The notes under the pieces were generated by a model, which saw nothing but the letters and a program-made list of their open reading frames with translations, did not search any database and was not told the origin of the DNA. The translations under genes and the position numbers were made by a program. This document shows positions 16,835-25,064 of a DNA stretch of 64,000 nucleotides, in pieces. The number at the start of each line of letters is the position of its first letter. Position 1 is the first letter of the stretch. The DNA is from Candidatus Bathyarchaeota archaeon. Its GTDB lineage: Archaea > Thermoproteota > Bathyarchaeia > Bathyarchaeales > SOJC01. The stretch spans positions 38,298 through 102,297 of the forward strand of contig JAOZHR010000004.1 of NCBI GenBank assembly GCA_026014805.1, in the 5' to 3' direction.

Positions 16835-17218
16835 TCACGTGAGGAAAAGGCATACTTTGCATTGTTGTATGTCTAAAGTTGGATCCACGCGTTTGCACAG
16901 CTCGCACATAAGACCCTTTTTTCGTACAAGCTTGCATGTAGTGCAGATTTGTAGTGCAAGCGCTGTTCTGTTCAAGTTGCCGTTAGCTAGTAAGGCAGCA
17001 GTTTTCGTAATTAGTGTTTCAACTTTCTTTTCTTTTTCTATCAACAGAATTCTTCCTCTTACATGGTGAGCATATTTGCTTACAGCTGTTTGGGTTATGC
17101 CAAGTAGGTTGGCTGCTTCTCTTTGTTTCATTCCGTAGGTTTTAATGAGCTCTTTTGCAAGGAGGGCGCGTATTGCGGGGACGACTGATTTTACTGCGAC
17201 TTCGCATGGAAGTTTCAT
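16835..17218 (-). CDS. Helix-turn-helix transcriptional regulator, COG2522-like
   Basis: An XRE-like helix-turn-helix occupies residues ~25-60 (KQREAANLLGITQTAVSKYAHH). The N-terminal LPCEVAVKSVVPAIRALLAKEL is typical of archaeal COG2522 regulators. The C-terminus has Cys pairs CTTC, CELC and a final CKVC that could hold zinc. 127 residues. It is divergent from the regulator at 17319, and the 100 bases between them carry a shared TATA region and two palindromes, so auto- or cross-regulation is likely. Confidence 0.8.
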   Translation of the reverse strand: MKLPCEVAVKSVVPAIRALLAKELIKTYGMKQREAANLLGITQTAVSKYAHHVRGRILLIEKEKKVETLITKTAALLANGNLNRTALALQICTTCKLVRKKGLMCELCKRVDPTLDIQQCKVCLFLT

Positions 17219-17252
17219 TGTTTTGCTCCGTTTATAGTGTTGTGAGGAAAAT

Positions 17253-17263
17253 GTATATAAATA
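17253..17263. promoter_or_regulatory. Bidirectional TATA region between two divergent regulators
   Basis: GTATATAAATA reads as a TATA box on both strands. It lies about 35-40 bases before the reverse ATG at 17218 and 55-65 bases before the forward TTG at 17319. The first palindromic operator begins inside its end. Confidence 0.45.
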
Positions 17264-17296
17264 TGACGCATGTCATAATATATGACGTGTGTCATA
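17262..17296. promoter_or_regulatory. Two tandem palindromic operators TATGAC-N4-GTCATA
   Basis: Perfect 6-base inverted arms occur at 17262-17277 (spacer GCAT) and 17281-17296 (spacer GTGT), centre to centre 19 bases, almost two helical turns. They overlap the end of the TATA region and the expected forward transcript start. The arrangement fits two dimers of a helix-turn-helix regulator bound side by side, probably one of the two flanking regulators. Repression of the forward gene is the simplest reading. Confidence 0.75.
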
Positions 17297-17318
17297 GAAA
17301 CAATGGAGGAAACTTCTT

Positions 17319-18320
17319 TTGAAAAAAACCTCTTCTCCTTTCTCCCCCCAAAGGAACACTCGTCACAATGACCAAGCTCCTGTGACATACGTCCCCCACA
17401 AAGGGCATATGGAGAGCCGAAAGCTTGTTGGAGATTCGTTATGGCTATCAAGGAAAATGGTTGATGACGGTTGTAGCTTGGAACAGACGTTACAGATGAT
17501 GGAGGAACGATGTAAAAGCTGCAGTGTTATTTCACCATTGTCATGTGTAGAACATTGTGAAACTTGGAAAGTGAAGAAAGAGCTTCGGGAAACCAACAAG
17601 GTTCTATCAGAGAACAATCATGAGCTTAAGTTGCTGAATGCCATTAAAAACCAGAGAAGACTCGCAATACTTGGCATTCTTCGTGAACGATCCTTATCGC
17701 TTGATGATCTACAGAAAAAACTTAGAAACCATGGATTCCATCACAGTCAGAAGACAATTGATGACTATTTAAAACCTTTATTTAAAGCATGCCTAGTGAA
17801 AGAAAGAAACAAACGCCTTGGGCTTACATTGTATGGTGGAAAGATTCACGATGCCATGGTTAGACATTGTTTTTCAGGACAACTGCCAATCCACTCTGGC
17901 GGTTATGAGGAAGAAATACTCAGAAGTCTTATTGATTGCGCGAAGACTCGTGGCGAGTTATTCGATGTTGCTTCTACGAAGAGCTTATCCAGGACTTTGA
18001 AGCGTCTACAGGAGCGTGAGCTGATATTTAATAATTCTCCTTCAGATCGCGTTTTCTACTTCCGTACGAAGAGGGCGTTGTCTTTAGAGCGGCTTTCGTC
18101 AACGCAGAAGAGAATTTGCGACGCGATTCCGCAAGCCGGCATTTCTGCCCACCACTTATCTAAAGTTGTTTGTATTAATTTACGTAGAACATACAAGTAT
18201 TTGCGAAGTTTGAGGGGGAAGAAATTGGTTTTCAGACGGTGTGTGCCGATTAGATATGAGTTAACGATGAAGGGAAGGGCAATAGCCGAGTTTTTGGAAG
18301 AAATCGCTTTTATCACTTAG
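17319..18320 (+). CDS. Winged-helix transcriptional regulator with Cys-rich N-terminal region
   Basis: 333 residues. Residues ~64-80 hold a cysteine cluster (CKSCSVISPLSC then HCETW) that may bind zinc or iron-sulfur. A short coiled coil follows (ELRETNKVLSENNHELK). Then come at least two winged-helix units, one at AIKNQRRLAILGILRERSLSLDDLQ and one near LSRTLKRLQERELI, and a C-terminal third at ICDAIPQAGISAHHLSKVV. The start is TTG nine bases after GGAGG. It is probably controlled through the tandem palindromes upstream. The signal sensed is unknown. Confidence 0.7.
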   Translation: MKKTSSPFSPQRNTRHNDQAPVTYVPHKGHMESRKLVGDSLWLSRKMVDDGCSLEQTLQMMEERCKSCSVISPLSCVEHCETWKVKKELRETNKVLSENNHELKLLNAIKNQRRLAILGILRERSLSLDDLQKKLRNHGFHHSQKTIDDYLKPLFKACLVKERNKRLGLTLYGGKIHDAMVRHCFSGQLPIHSGGYEEEILRSLIDCAKTRGELFDVASTKSLSRTLKRLQERELIFNNSPSDRVFYFRTKRALSLERLSSTQKRICDAIPQAGISAHHLSKVVCINLRRTYKYLRSLRGKKLVFRRCVPIRYELTMKGRAIAEFLEEIAFIT

Positions 18321-18402
18321 ATGTCTTACATGCGTAGATTTTCATCACAAAAGTTCCCTTCTGCCTGATTTAGAGCTTACGTTAAAGAATCTAGATTAAG
18401 CG

Positions 18403-19017
18403 TCAAACGGACTTTTCAAAAGATTCCATTATATCTTCAAGATTTACAGGACCCTTGCGTAAAACCTTTAGTCTTTCACAAGTCAAATCCAAAATAGTTG
18501 AAGAAACTCCGAGTTCAACCATCCCGCCGTCAAGAATCATATCCACCTTCCCATTCAATTGTTCATAAACCTCAGCAGCAGTAGATGGAGGCTGCGCCCC
18601 GGTTTTGTTAGCGCTGGTGCCTATGAGAAGCCCACCTGACAATCTTATAAGCTTGAGTGCAACTTTGTGATTCGGTATCCTAACACCAATGGTCGTTAAA
18701 CTAAATGTGACAAGGTTGGAAGGACGTTTTCTGGGTAATATTAGAGTTAAAGGTCCAGGCCAGAATTTTTCACCAATTCTTCTGGCTTTTTCAGAGGGTT
18801 CCGCTACTCTATTAATGTCGTTTAAGCTATATGCAAGAATGGGCAGGGGCTTGTCTCGTGTGCCTTTTACGTGGATAAGCTTCTCAACGGCGCTAACGTT
18901 GAAAGGGTCACAGCCTAGACCGTAAACGGTGTCTGTTGGATAAACAATTAATCCACCTTTCTTGACGATTTTTGCGGCAGCTCTGACATTCTTGAGCGTT
19001 GCCTTTAATATGTGCGT
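18403..19017 (-). CDS. Threonylcarbamoyl-AMP synthase (Sua5/YrdC) with apparent ACG start
   Basis: Makes threonylcarbamoyl-AMP for tRNA t6A37, the substrate of the KEOPS enzymes at 47.9-52.8 kb. Family landmarks: GGLIVYPTDTVYGLGCDP, KGTRDKPLPIL, FWPGPLTLIL, GVRIPNH, GGLLIGTSANKTG, and a C-terminal GVSSTILDL with LRKGP. The frame is open back to a stop at 19066-19068, yet it contains no ATG, GTG or TTG before the codon at 18642, deep inside the domain. A perfect Shine-Dalgarno AAAGGAGGTT (complement of 19024-19033) is followed six bases later by ACG at 19017, where homologues begin. About 204 residues, as usual for YrdC. ACG could be a real start or a base error for ATG. Confidence 0.85.
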   Translation of the reverse strand, partial: THILKATLKNVRAAAKIVKKGGLIVYPTDTVYGLGCDPFNVSAVEKLIHVKGTRDKPLPILAYSLNDINRVAEPSEKARRIGEKFWPGPLTLILPRKRPSNLVTFSLTTIGVRIPNHKVALKLIRLSGGLLIGTSANKTGAQPPSTAAEVYEQLNGKVDMILDGGMVELGVSSTILDLTCERLKVLRKGPVNLEDIMESFEKSV

Positions 19018-19023
19018 TTTTTG

Positions 19024-19033
19024 AACCTCCTTT
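19024..19033 (-). promoter_or_regulatory. Strong Shine-Dalgarno site placing the Sua5/YrdC start
   Basis: The reverse strand reads AAAGGAGGTT, an almost full complement to the archaeal 16S rRNA 3' end. No canonical start codon lies within 15 bases downstream in any frame; the in-frame codon at the right distance is ACG. Confidence 0.7.
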
Positions 19034-19251
19034 CTTATGTCAGCTTTAGTTTCTATAGATACAAATCAAGCAATAATTTAAGGAGGTCAGTAAGCTGGGC
19101 GCGTCACTGCCAAAGAGGCTCCACGCCGTCGCCTCACATCATCCCACAATTAAAAAACATTGCCCAACTATTAGCTGTTTCCATCAACAGAGATTTTAAA
19201 TCCTTTAAAAAGCATTGTAGCTAATCTCAAAGCAATAGGGATTATACTGTG

Positions 19252-20223
19252 ATGAATGTGCAGAGGCCGACGATAATAGTTCACGGTGGTGCCGGAGAAT
19301 GGCGTCCAAAAAGACGAGAAGCAGGCATCATAGGGGTTAAAGAGGCAGCAAAGTCTGGGTTTGACTTTTTGAAACAAAACGGGAACGCTCTTGATGCCGT
19401 GGAGTCCGCAGTTATGTCAATGGAAGACAATGAAATCTTCAACGCAGGGTTAGGGTCATCGTTAGCCCTCGATAAACGTATCGAAATGGAGGCTTCCATA
19501 ATGGATGGCAAAACACTATCGGCAGGAGCGGTAGGACTAGTAAGCGATGTCAAACATCCCGTACATTTAGCTCGTATTGTCATGGAAAACACCGATCACA
19601 TTTTCATAGTGGGACAAAGCGCAGAGAAATTGGCTGAAATTTTCAGCTTGGAACGGAGAAACCCAAACACTAACCTTAGGGAAAAGTACTGGCGCGAATT
19701 AAAGAACAAAATGACACAAGACGAGCTTAGCTATTTGCCAAAGCTGTCTGAGTTATTGAAATCGCATCCCAACCTTTTTAACCTTGATACTGTCGGCGCA
19801 GTTGCAGTCGACGAAGAAGGCAACGTGGCAGCGGCAACATCTACAGGTGGGATTTCTCTAAAAGTTCCAGGACGCATAGGAGATTCACCTTTGATAGGCT
19901 GCGGCAACTACGCTGATAACGAAGCAGGCGCATGTTCAGCCACGGGAATAGGAGAAATTGCCATTCGACTCGTTCTGGCGAAAAGCACGTGCGACTTAGT
20001 ACGCATAGGACAAACGCCGCAGAAAGCCACCGAAAGCTCAATTCAAGAGGTAAACCGTAGAATGCAGAACGTTTCCAACCAAATGGGTTTGATAGCTGTT
20101 GACTCTGAAGGCAGAATTGGCGCAGCACACAATTCGCATCACCTGGTTTGGGCTTATATGACGCCTCAAATTCGTAGTCCAAAAGCCTTCTTAAGGGCGG
20201 AAATTTTGAAGACCCCTGTCTAG
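19252..20223 (+). CDS. Isoaspartyl peptidase / plant-type L-asparaginase
   Basis: Ntn-hydrolase precursor that cuts itself before a threonine nucleophile, then hydrolyses isoaspartyl peptides or asparagine. IIVHGGAGEW marks the N-terminus, and AVESAVMSMEDNEIFNAGLGSSL the alpha subunit core. The cleavage site is in NLDTVGAVAVD, with Thr as nucleophile. STGG and GCGNYADNEAGACSATGIGE form the substrate pocket. 323 residues, normal for the family. GTG 19249 directly precedes the preferred ATG 19252. Confidence 0.9.
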   Translation: MNVQRPTIIVHGGAGEWRPKRREAGIIGVKEAAKSGFDFLKQNGNALDAVESAVMSMEDNEIFNAGLGSSLALDKRIEMEASIMDGKTLSAGAVGLVSDVKHPVHLARIVMENTDHIFIVGQSAEKLAEIFSLERRNPNTNLREKYWRELKNKMTQDELSYLPKLSELLKSHPNLFNLDTVGAVAVDEEGNVAAATSTGGISLKVPGRIGDSPLIGCGNYADNEAGACSATGIGEIAIRLVLAKSTCDLVRIGQTPQKATESSIQEVNRRMQNVSNQMGLIAVDSEGRIGAAHNSHHLVWAYMTPQIRSPKAFLRAEILKTPV

Positions 20224-20525
20224 GATGCTACTCCTTTCGCTCTTTTTTGCCATCTCTCACATAGAAACGCTTGAAAAGCTGATTTTTTGTGTATGAACGT
20301 TGAGGAAGCTGTCAGAAATTTCCAACGGCGAGGTAAAAACGATGGGGGAAGAGGAGGAATAGTAGCTGCTCAGCCTCAACCTGTTCTTTCTATTTTTTTC
20401 CCTGGTCCTTTATAACCATCAATTTGGTGTAATGAGGCTCAACTTTTATGTAGCCACCAGGAAGCGCTTTACTTTTCAAAAGCATTTATTCATCCTCAAC
20501 AAATCTATTCATTAGGTTGACAGTA
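20224..20525. other. Intergenic region with two weak small ORFs
   Basis: No recognised gene. A reverse ORF of 31 codons at 20390-20485 starts at ATG eight bases after GAGG and reads MLLKSKALPGGYIKVEPHY at its start. A forward ORF of 40 codons lies at 20293-20415. They overlap on opposite strands, so at most one is real. The promoter of the GTPase gene should lie in the last 60 bases. Confidence 0.3.
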
Positions 20526-21767
20526 ATGTCCATAGCGGGCAAAAAAACTCGACCATACTCTATTGGAATTGTCGGTAAACCTAATGTAGGCAAATCAACA
20601 TTTTTTTCTGCCGCCACATTGGCACCTGCAGAGATAGCTAATTACCCGTTTACCACCATAAAGCCGAACCTGGGGATTGGATACATTCGCACACCCTGTG
20701 TTCATGAAGAATTCAACGTAAAAGATAACCCCGTCAATTCGCTATGTTTGGACGGTGTGCGACTCATCCCTGTGGAGTTGATTGACTGCGCTGGATTAGT
20801 GCCCGGAGCATGGCAAGGACGTGGACTAGGAAACCAGTTTTTAGACGAGATTCGAAAGGCTGATGCGCTAATCCACATTGTTGATGCAGCTGGGGCCACA
20901 GACATTGAGGGCAAAAGGTGCAAGCCAGGCACACATGACCCCTTAGAGGATGCGCGTTTCCTTGAAGTTGAGATTACAATGTGGATAGCTAATATTTTGA
21001 AACGTGATTGGGCAAAGATGGCAAGGACCATTGAATCTGGAGGGGCAGGAGTTGATTTGCTTAGTCAGCTTGAAGAGAGATTAAGCGGCTTATCTATTAA
21101 GCGTGGACACATTTTCGAGGCAATTAGGCAAAGTGGGTTAAATGCTGATAAACCAGCTTCGTGGAGTGAAGAAGAACTTCTCAAGTTTATAGATACCTTA
21201 AGAAGAATTGCAAAGCCTATGCTAGTTGCAGCAAATAAAATTGACCTACCCACAGCTGAAGAAAACGTAGAGCGATTGAAACAACAAGATTATTTTGTGA
21301 TTTCATGCAGTGCAGAGGCTGAACTGGCATTACGTAGGGCTACAGAAAAGGAGTGGATAGATTACAAGCCGGGCGACTGCAACTATAACATTCTTAAACC
21401 AGCCGTCCTAACCGAAACACAGCAGAAAGCCCTTCAGACAATTAAGGAAAGAATCTTAACCCCATTCGGCACCACGGGAGTACAAGAAGCCATAAACGCA
21501 GCATACTTCAAACTTCTAAACTGCATAGTTGTCTACCCAGTAGAGGACATAGAGAAACTCAGTAACCATAAAGGAGAGGTTTTGCCTGATGCTTACATTG
21601 TTCCTTACGGAACAACCGCCCGGCAGCTTGCCTACCTTATCCATACGGAACTTGGCGACAATTTCATCTATGCCGTAGAAGTGCGCGAGAAAAAACGCAT
21701 AGGTGAAGACCATGTATTGAAAGACAGGGACGTAATCACTATTGTAAGTGCCAAAAAAAGAGCCTAA
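20526..21767 (+). CDS. YchF/OLA1-related GTP/ATP-binding protein with TGS domain
   Basis: P-loop NTPase of the Obg/YchF group. G1 is GIVGKPNVGKST, G3 is DCAGLVPGAWQGRGLGNQFLD, and the G4 box is NKID. The C-terminal ~80 residues form a TGS domain (DAYIVPYGTTARQLAYLIH...RDVITIV). 413 residues, the usual archaeal length with the long insertion. These proteins associate with ribosomes or tRNA. The frame opens at TTG 20517, but ATG 20526 is the more likely start. Confidence 0.9.
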   Translation: MSIAGKKTRPYSIGIVGKPNVGKSTFFSAATLAPAEIANYPFTTIKPNLGIGYIRTPCVHEEFNVKDNPVNSLCLDGVRLIPVELIDCAGLVPGAWQGRGLGNQFLDEIRKADALIHIVDAAGATDIEGKRCKPGTHDPLEDARFLEVEITMWIANILKRDWAKMARTIESGGAGVDLLSQLEERLSGLSIKRGHIFEAIRQSGLNADKPASWSEEELLKFIDTLRRIAKPMLVAANKIDLPTAEENVERLKQQDYFVISCSAEAELALRRATEKEWIDYKPGDCNYNILKPAVLTETQQKALQTIKERILTPFGTTGVQEAINAAYFKLLNCIVVYPVEDIEKLSNHKGEVLPDAYIVPYGTTARQLAYLIHTELGDNFIYAVEVREKKRIGEDHVLKDRDVITIVSAKKRA

Positions 21768-21846
21768 AATGGTTCGCTTAATTGATGGGAAAGCTTATGT
21801 GGCGGTCTTGAGAGGGCGATAATCTAGTCTGATAGTTATTTGAGCT

Positions 21847-22329
21847 TCAGGATTTAGTCTTGTTCGGCTTTCTTTTTATTTGTAGAAGTTTTTTTACGTC
21901 GTTAGCATCACTTGTTGTTAATATTCTAAGCCATAACCAGCGTCCATCATGCAATTGTTCAGTGTCCTCTAGAAAATTGCGGATTTTAGAACTCAGTTCA
22001 TCTCGCATTGAAAGAGCTTTTTCAGATTCTTTCTTGCCAAGAACTACCAGAACTGTGAATCCACCTTTCTCAGGGAAAAGTGAGCATAAAGTTTTGCCGC
22101 TTTTGCGGTAACGGATTGTCCATCCGTACTTTGCTCCATAAAACACCGTTTCAGGTACAAGACCATAATAGTCTTCAATAAACTGTCTTACATCTAACCA
22201 AGCTTTCTTTGCGGGTTCTCCAATGAAACTCATAATTTTTTGTTCGGTAGGATTGTTTGTCTTATCTGTCATCCGATGAAAATCTTGCCCCATATCGGTC
22301 AACAGTACTCCTCTCTCTCGTTTCAACAT
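21847..22329 (-). CDS. DUF3788-like small protein
   Basis: 160 residues. The core YGWTIRYRKSGKTLCSLFPEKGGFTVLVVLGKKE matches the pattern of DUF3788 proteins (Trp-x-x-Arg-tyr-x-x-sgK-x-lc-x-l-x-P). No catalytic residues are known. The N-terminal ~30 residues are poorly conserved and the start may instead be the ATG at 22293 or 22272. It is a single gene converging on the GTPase gene. Confidence 0.6.
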   Translation of the reverse strand: MLKRERGVLLTDMGQDFHRMTDKTNNPTEQKIMSFIGEPAKKAWLDVRQFIEDYYGLVPETVFYGAKYGWTIRYRKSGKTLCSLFPEKGGFTVLVVLGKKESEKALSMRDELSSKIRNFLEDTEQLHDGRWLWLRILTTSDANDVKKLLQIKRKPNKTKS

Positions 22330-22549
22330 TTTAATGTCCTTTGCCTCAGTATTTATCCTTTATGAAGAATCATTTGATTGAATTTAGAATGATCTATAGC
22401 CCTTAAATGATTTGCAATATGGAGATTTTATGATTCTAATTGGTTCTTTTAGCTCAGCTACAGCTTTTTCAACCTACATGCCAAATAAACCGGGCAAAGG
22501 CAAAACAAGAAAAGTTTTTAGTGCTAGTTATATTAACCAAGTATTCGAT

Positions 22550-23728
22550 TCAGCACATCTCGGCGATTGTTTCTTTGACTATTTTAGCTGGAGCATCTGT
22601 CTTGACGCCGTGGGTTTTAAAGTGTGTAAAGCTCACTTGATACCCTGCCTTTTCCAGCTCTGCAATTACCTTCTTTATTGACGGCACAGGCAAGCCAAGT
22701 TTATCACAAATCTTGTCCACCATATAATACGTAATAGGAGCATTTGCCTCTTCCTTCGTCAGAATTAAAAGCTTACGAATATTCTTTTTGCGCTTGAAAT
22801 TCTTAGTTTTTGCTTCTCTCTCCATAGAAGCAATAAAATCTTCGCTGACGATTTTATCTATCCAAAGAGGCCCAGCAACACTCATCCTGTTGCCGCATTC
22901 TGGGCATGCTTCTTTCTTGCAATGGAACATTCCGGCTGATATTTCTCTGTGAAAGCAAGCAAAGCAATGGTCAACATATCCCATGTTCTTTAGACTGGCA
23001 TCTGCCTTTTTAGCTCCATAATCCACCATGGCATAAAGCCTGATGTAATGCTCCGAACTGTGGCTGAACATCACTTTGACACCAACATCATATTTAGCTG
23101 CGGTTCTTGCCAAAGCTCCAGCTAACAAACGCACAGCCAACTCGTGGCAATACTCAGTTCGCAACGGTTTTCCACCGTACTTTCGCACGCATGCTTTAGG
23201 ATGTACGCCACACAAAGGAGCCAAATCAGTAGCAGTCAATGCCAACAGCCCACCACTTCGTAGAGCCCTCAAAGCGGAATCTGCATAAGGCATGGGCGAC
23301 CCAAAAGGGTCAATGTCAACATAGTCAAACCTTTTTTTAGGGGCTGCGAAACGACTTAGCAAAAAATTTGCGTCTTCGTTCTCCACAGTAAACTTGTCTA
23401 CCAATCCATTCTTTTCTACGTTAAACTTCGTTAAACGATATGCTTCGCTATTAATGTCGTTAACCACCACTTTCCTCACACTTCCAACCTCTCTTGCAAA
23501 GCGTATCCCCCGAATTCCGCAACCAGCCAATGGTTCACAAATCGCTAACTCCCGCCCAACAAGTCGTTGAAAAGCCTGCAATGCCAAAACTGCCAGATCA
23601 CGATTCAACTCCATTACGGGATTGTAGAACACGGGCGCCTTCGACGGCGCGTAATCGGAAGGTTTCTTCACAAAAGCCTTAAGTCTCGGCACAGCAACCT
23701 GAACCACACCTTCAGTAATAACTTCCAT
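22550..23728 (-). CDS. trm1: tRNA (guanine26-N2)-dimethyltransferase Trm1
   Basis: Adds two methyl groups to G26 of tRNA using SAM. The Rossmann core shows EPLAGCGIRGIRFAREVG (SAM loop), VVNDINSEAY and VDIDPFGSPMPYADSAL (the DPFG catalytic motif). APLCGVHPKACVRKYGGKPLRTEYCHE is also Trm1-specific. A C-terminal part carries Cys pairs (CFAC and CPECG) and a winged-helix segment ending in HFKTHGVKTDAP. The start is taken as ATG 23728, as in other archaeal Trm1 (MEVITEG); TTG 23785 is an alternative. Divergent from the NTPase gene. Confidence 0.92.
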   Translation of the reverse strand: MEVITEGVVQVAVPRLKAFVKKPSDYAPSKAPVFYNPVMELNRDLAVLALQAFQRLVGRELAICEPLAGCGIRGIRFAREVGSVRKVVVNDINSEAYRLTKFNVEKNGLVDKFTVENEDANFLLSRFAAPKKRFDYVDIDPFGSPMPYADSALRALRSGGLLALTATDLAPLCGVHPKACVRKYGGKPLRTEYCHELAVRLLAGALARTAAKYDVGVKVMFSHSSEHYIRLYAMVDYGAKKADASLKNMGYVDHCFACFHREISAGMFHCKKEACPECGNRMSVAGPLWIDKIVSEDFIASMEREAKTKNFKRKKNIRKLLILTKEEANAPITYYMVDKICDKLGLPVPSIKKVIAELEKAGYQVSFTHFKTHGVKTDAPAKIVKETIAEMC

Positions 23729-23821
23729 AGGAAAATGAAAGCTCAACCTCTTCACTCGACCGCAAGAAACGTTGGCCTCCAACACTTAAAAACAATTCAC
23801 GAAACACATGATGGTGACAGA

Positions 23822-24379
23822 ATGAAACGCCTAACATTCATAACTGGCTCTCCAAGAACGGGGAAAACAACCGTGTTGCTTAAAGCAGCAGAGCAGCTGA
23901 GCGTAAGAGGCTACAAACTAGGTGGCATGATTAGTGGAGAAATTCGTGAAAAGGGTGTCCGAGTAGGCTTCGAAGTCCGCGACTATGCATCGGATAAGAG
24001 AGGATGGCTTGCACATGTTAGTCAACCTGTAGGTCCTCGAATAGGCAAATATCGAGTTAACCTTGACGACCTCAACTTAATAGGCGTGACAGCCATTCTG
24101 AACGCCTTAAATAACGCAGATATAGTGCTGATTGACGAAATCGGTCCCATGGAGTTATTCTCTGAAACCTTTAGAGACGCTGTGCAAAAGGCGGTTAATA
24201 GCTCTAAACCAGTACTTGGCACGATTCACTACCGCGCTCAACACAACCTTATCAAACAGATCAAATCTAGGAAGGATGCAGACGTAATTGAAGTTACTCA
24301 AGAAACTAGAGCTAAACTTCTCATTTCGATTGTAAACAAGATTATTAAGTTTATGCAACAAGGATTGTATGAGGGCTGA
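23822..24379 (+). CDS. Nucleoside-triphosphatase, THEP1 family
   Basis: P-loop NTPase of 185 residues. Walker A FITGSPRTGKTT is at the N-terminus, LGGMISGEIRE and VGFEVRDYAS are family-typical, and Walker B is VLIDEIGPMELFS. Members hydrolyse many NTPs; the role in the cell is unclear. The ATG follows GGTGA. The frame is open far upstream, but that part overlaps trm1 on the other strand. RNase HII begins four bases after this stop. Confidence 0.88.
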   Translation: MKRLTFITGSPRTGKTTVLLKAAEQLSVRGYKLGGMISGEIREKGVRVGFEVRDYASDKRGWLAHVSQPVGPRIGKYRVNLDDLNLIGVTAILNALNNADIVLIDEIGPMELFSETFRDAVQKAVNSSKPVLGTIHYRAQHNLIKQIKSRKDADVIEVTQETRAKLLISIVNKIIKFMQQGLYEG

Positions 24380-24383
24380 CTGC

Positions 24384-25064
24384 ATGCGAATATTAGGCGT
24401 AGATGAGGCGGGCCGCGGCTGTGTTATCGGTTCTTTAGTTATTGCAGGGGTGCTAATAGATGAAACGCGTCAGCTTGAACTTTTTAAACTTGGAGTGAAG
24501 GACAGCAAACTTCTGTCACGTCGCCGACGAGAACTATTAGCCAAAGAAATTAAACAAATCGCAATCGACACACACATGGTCAAACTCTTCCCTGCGGAAA
24601 TAGACAAGGCAGTCAACAGTCGAAGAAAGCTACATAAGCTTAACCGTTTGGAAGCACGAACTATGGCAGACGTAATCGAAGCACTCAGACCCGACGTTGC
24701 AATCGTCGATGCTTCTGACGTCTTAGCAAACCGCTTCAAACATCACATTAAGGAATGTCTTTCCTTTCCAGTGCAAGTGATATCAGAACATAAAGCGGAC
24801 AGAAACTATCCAGTTGTTTCTGCTGCCTCTATAATTGCTAAAGTTGAAAGAGACTGTGACATAGACAAATTGAAATCTCAACATGGCGACTTTGGAAGCG
24901 GCTATATGGCGGATTCAAAAACCGCAGTTTTCCTTGAAACCCTCGCAAGAAGAAGCAGTGTGTACCCAGATTTTGTGCGCCGATCTTGGAAACCCGCAAA
25001 AGCAGCTAAGGCAAACGCGAAAATGAAGCAAATCAAGCTATGCGGAGACGTAGCTAAAGCTTAG
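24384..25064 (+). CDS. rnhB: Ribonuclease HII
   Basis: Cuts RNA in RNA-DNA hybrids and removes ribonucleotides from DNA. The start of the fold carries DEAGRG with Asp and Glu metal ligands. DSKLLSRRRR follows, the third acid is in VAIVDASDV, and the tyrosine-serine region is ADRNYPVVSAASIIAKV with the last acid in DCDID. 226 residues. The first ATG at 24369 overlaps the NTPase gene; ATG 24384 directly precedes RILGVDEAGRG and is preferred. Cotranscribed with the NTPase gene. Confidence 0.93.
   Translation: MRILGVDEAGRGCVIGSLVIAGVLIDETRQLELFKLGVKDSKLLSRRRRELLAKEIKQIAIDTHMVKLFPAEIDKAVNSRRKLHKLNRLEARTMADVIEALRPDVAIVDASDVLANRFKHHIKECLSFPVQVISEHKADRNYPVVSAASIIAKVERDCDIDKLKSQHGDFGSGYMADSKTAVFLETLARRSSVYPDFVRRSWKPAKAAKANAKMKQIKLCGDVAKA

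Noticed and set aside
17215..17451. Reverse ORF across the divergent promoter region
   Set aside because: It runs through the palindromic operators and opposite the forward regulator, so it is an antisense shadow.
20293..20415. Forward 40-codon ORF beginning MNVEEAVRNF
   Set aside because: It overlaps a reverse ORF of equal merit and turns into a low-complexity Gly/Gln/Pro tail.
22387..22475. Reverse protein-like stretch VEKAVAELKEPIRIIKSPYC
   Set aside because: It is preceded directly by an in-frame TAG with no start or ribosome site, and is under 30 codons.
22412..22681. Forward ORF overlapping the 3' end of trm1
   Set aside because: More than half lies antisense to the well supported Trm1 gene, and the product has no recognisable pattern.
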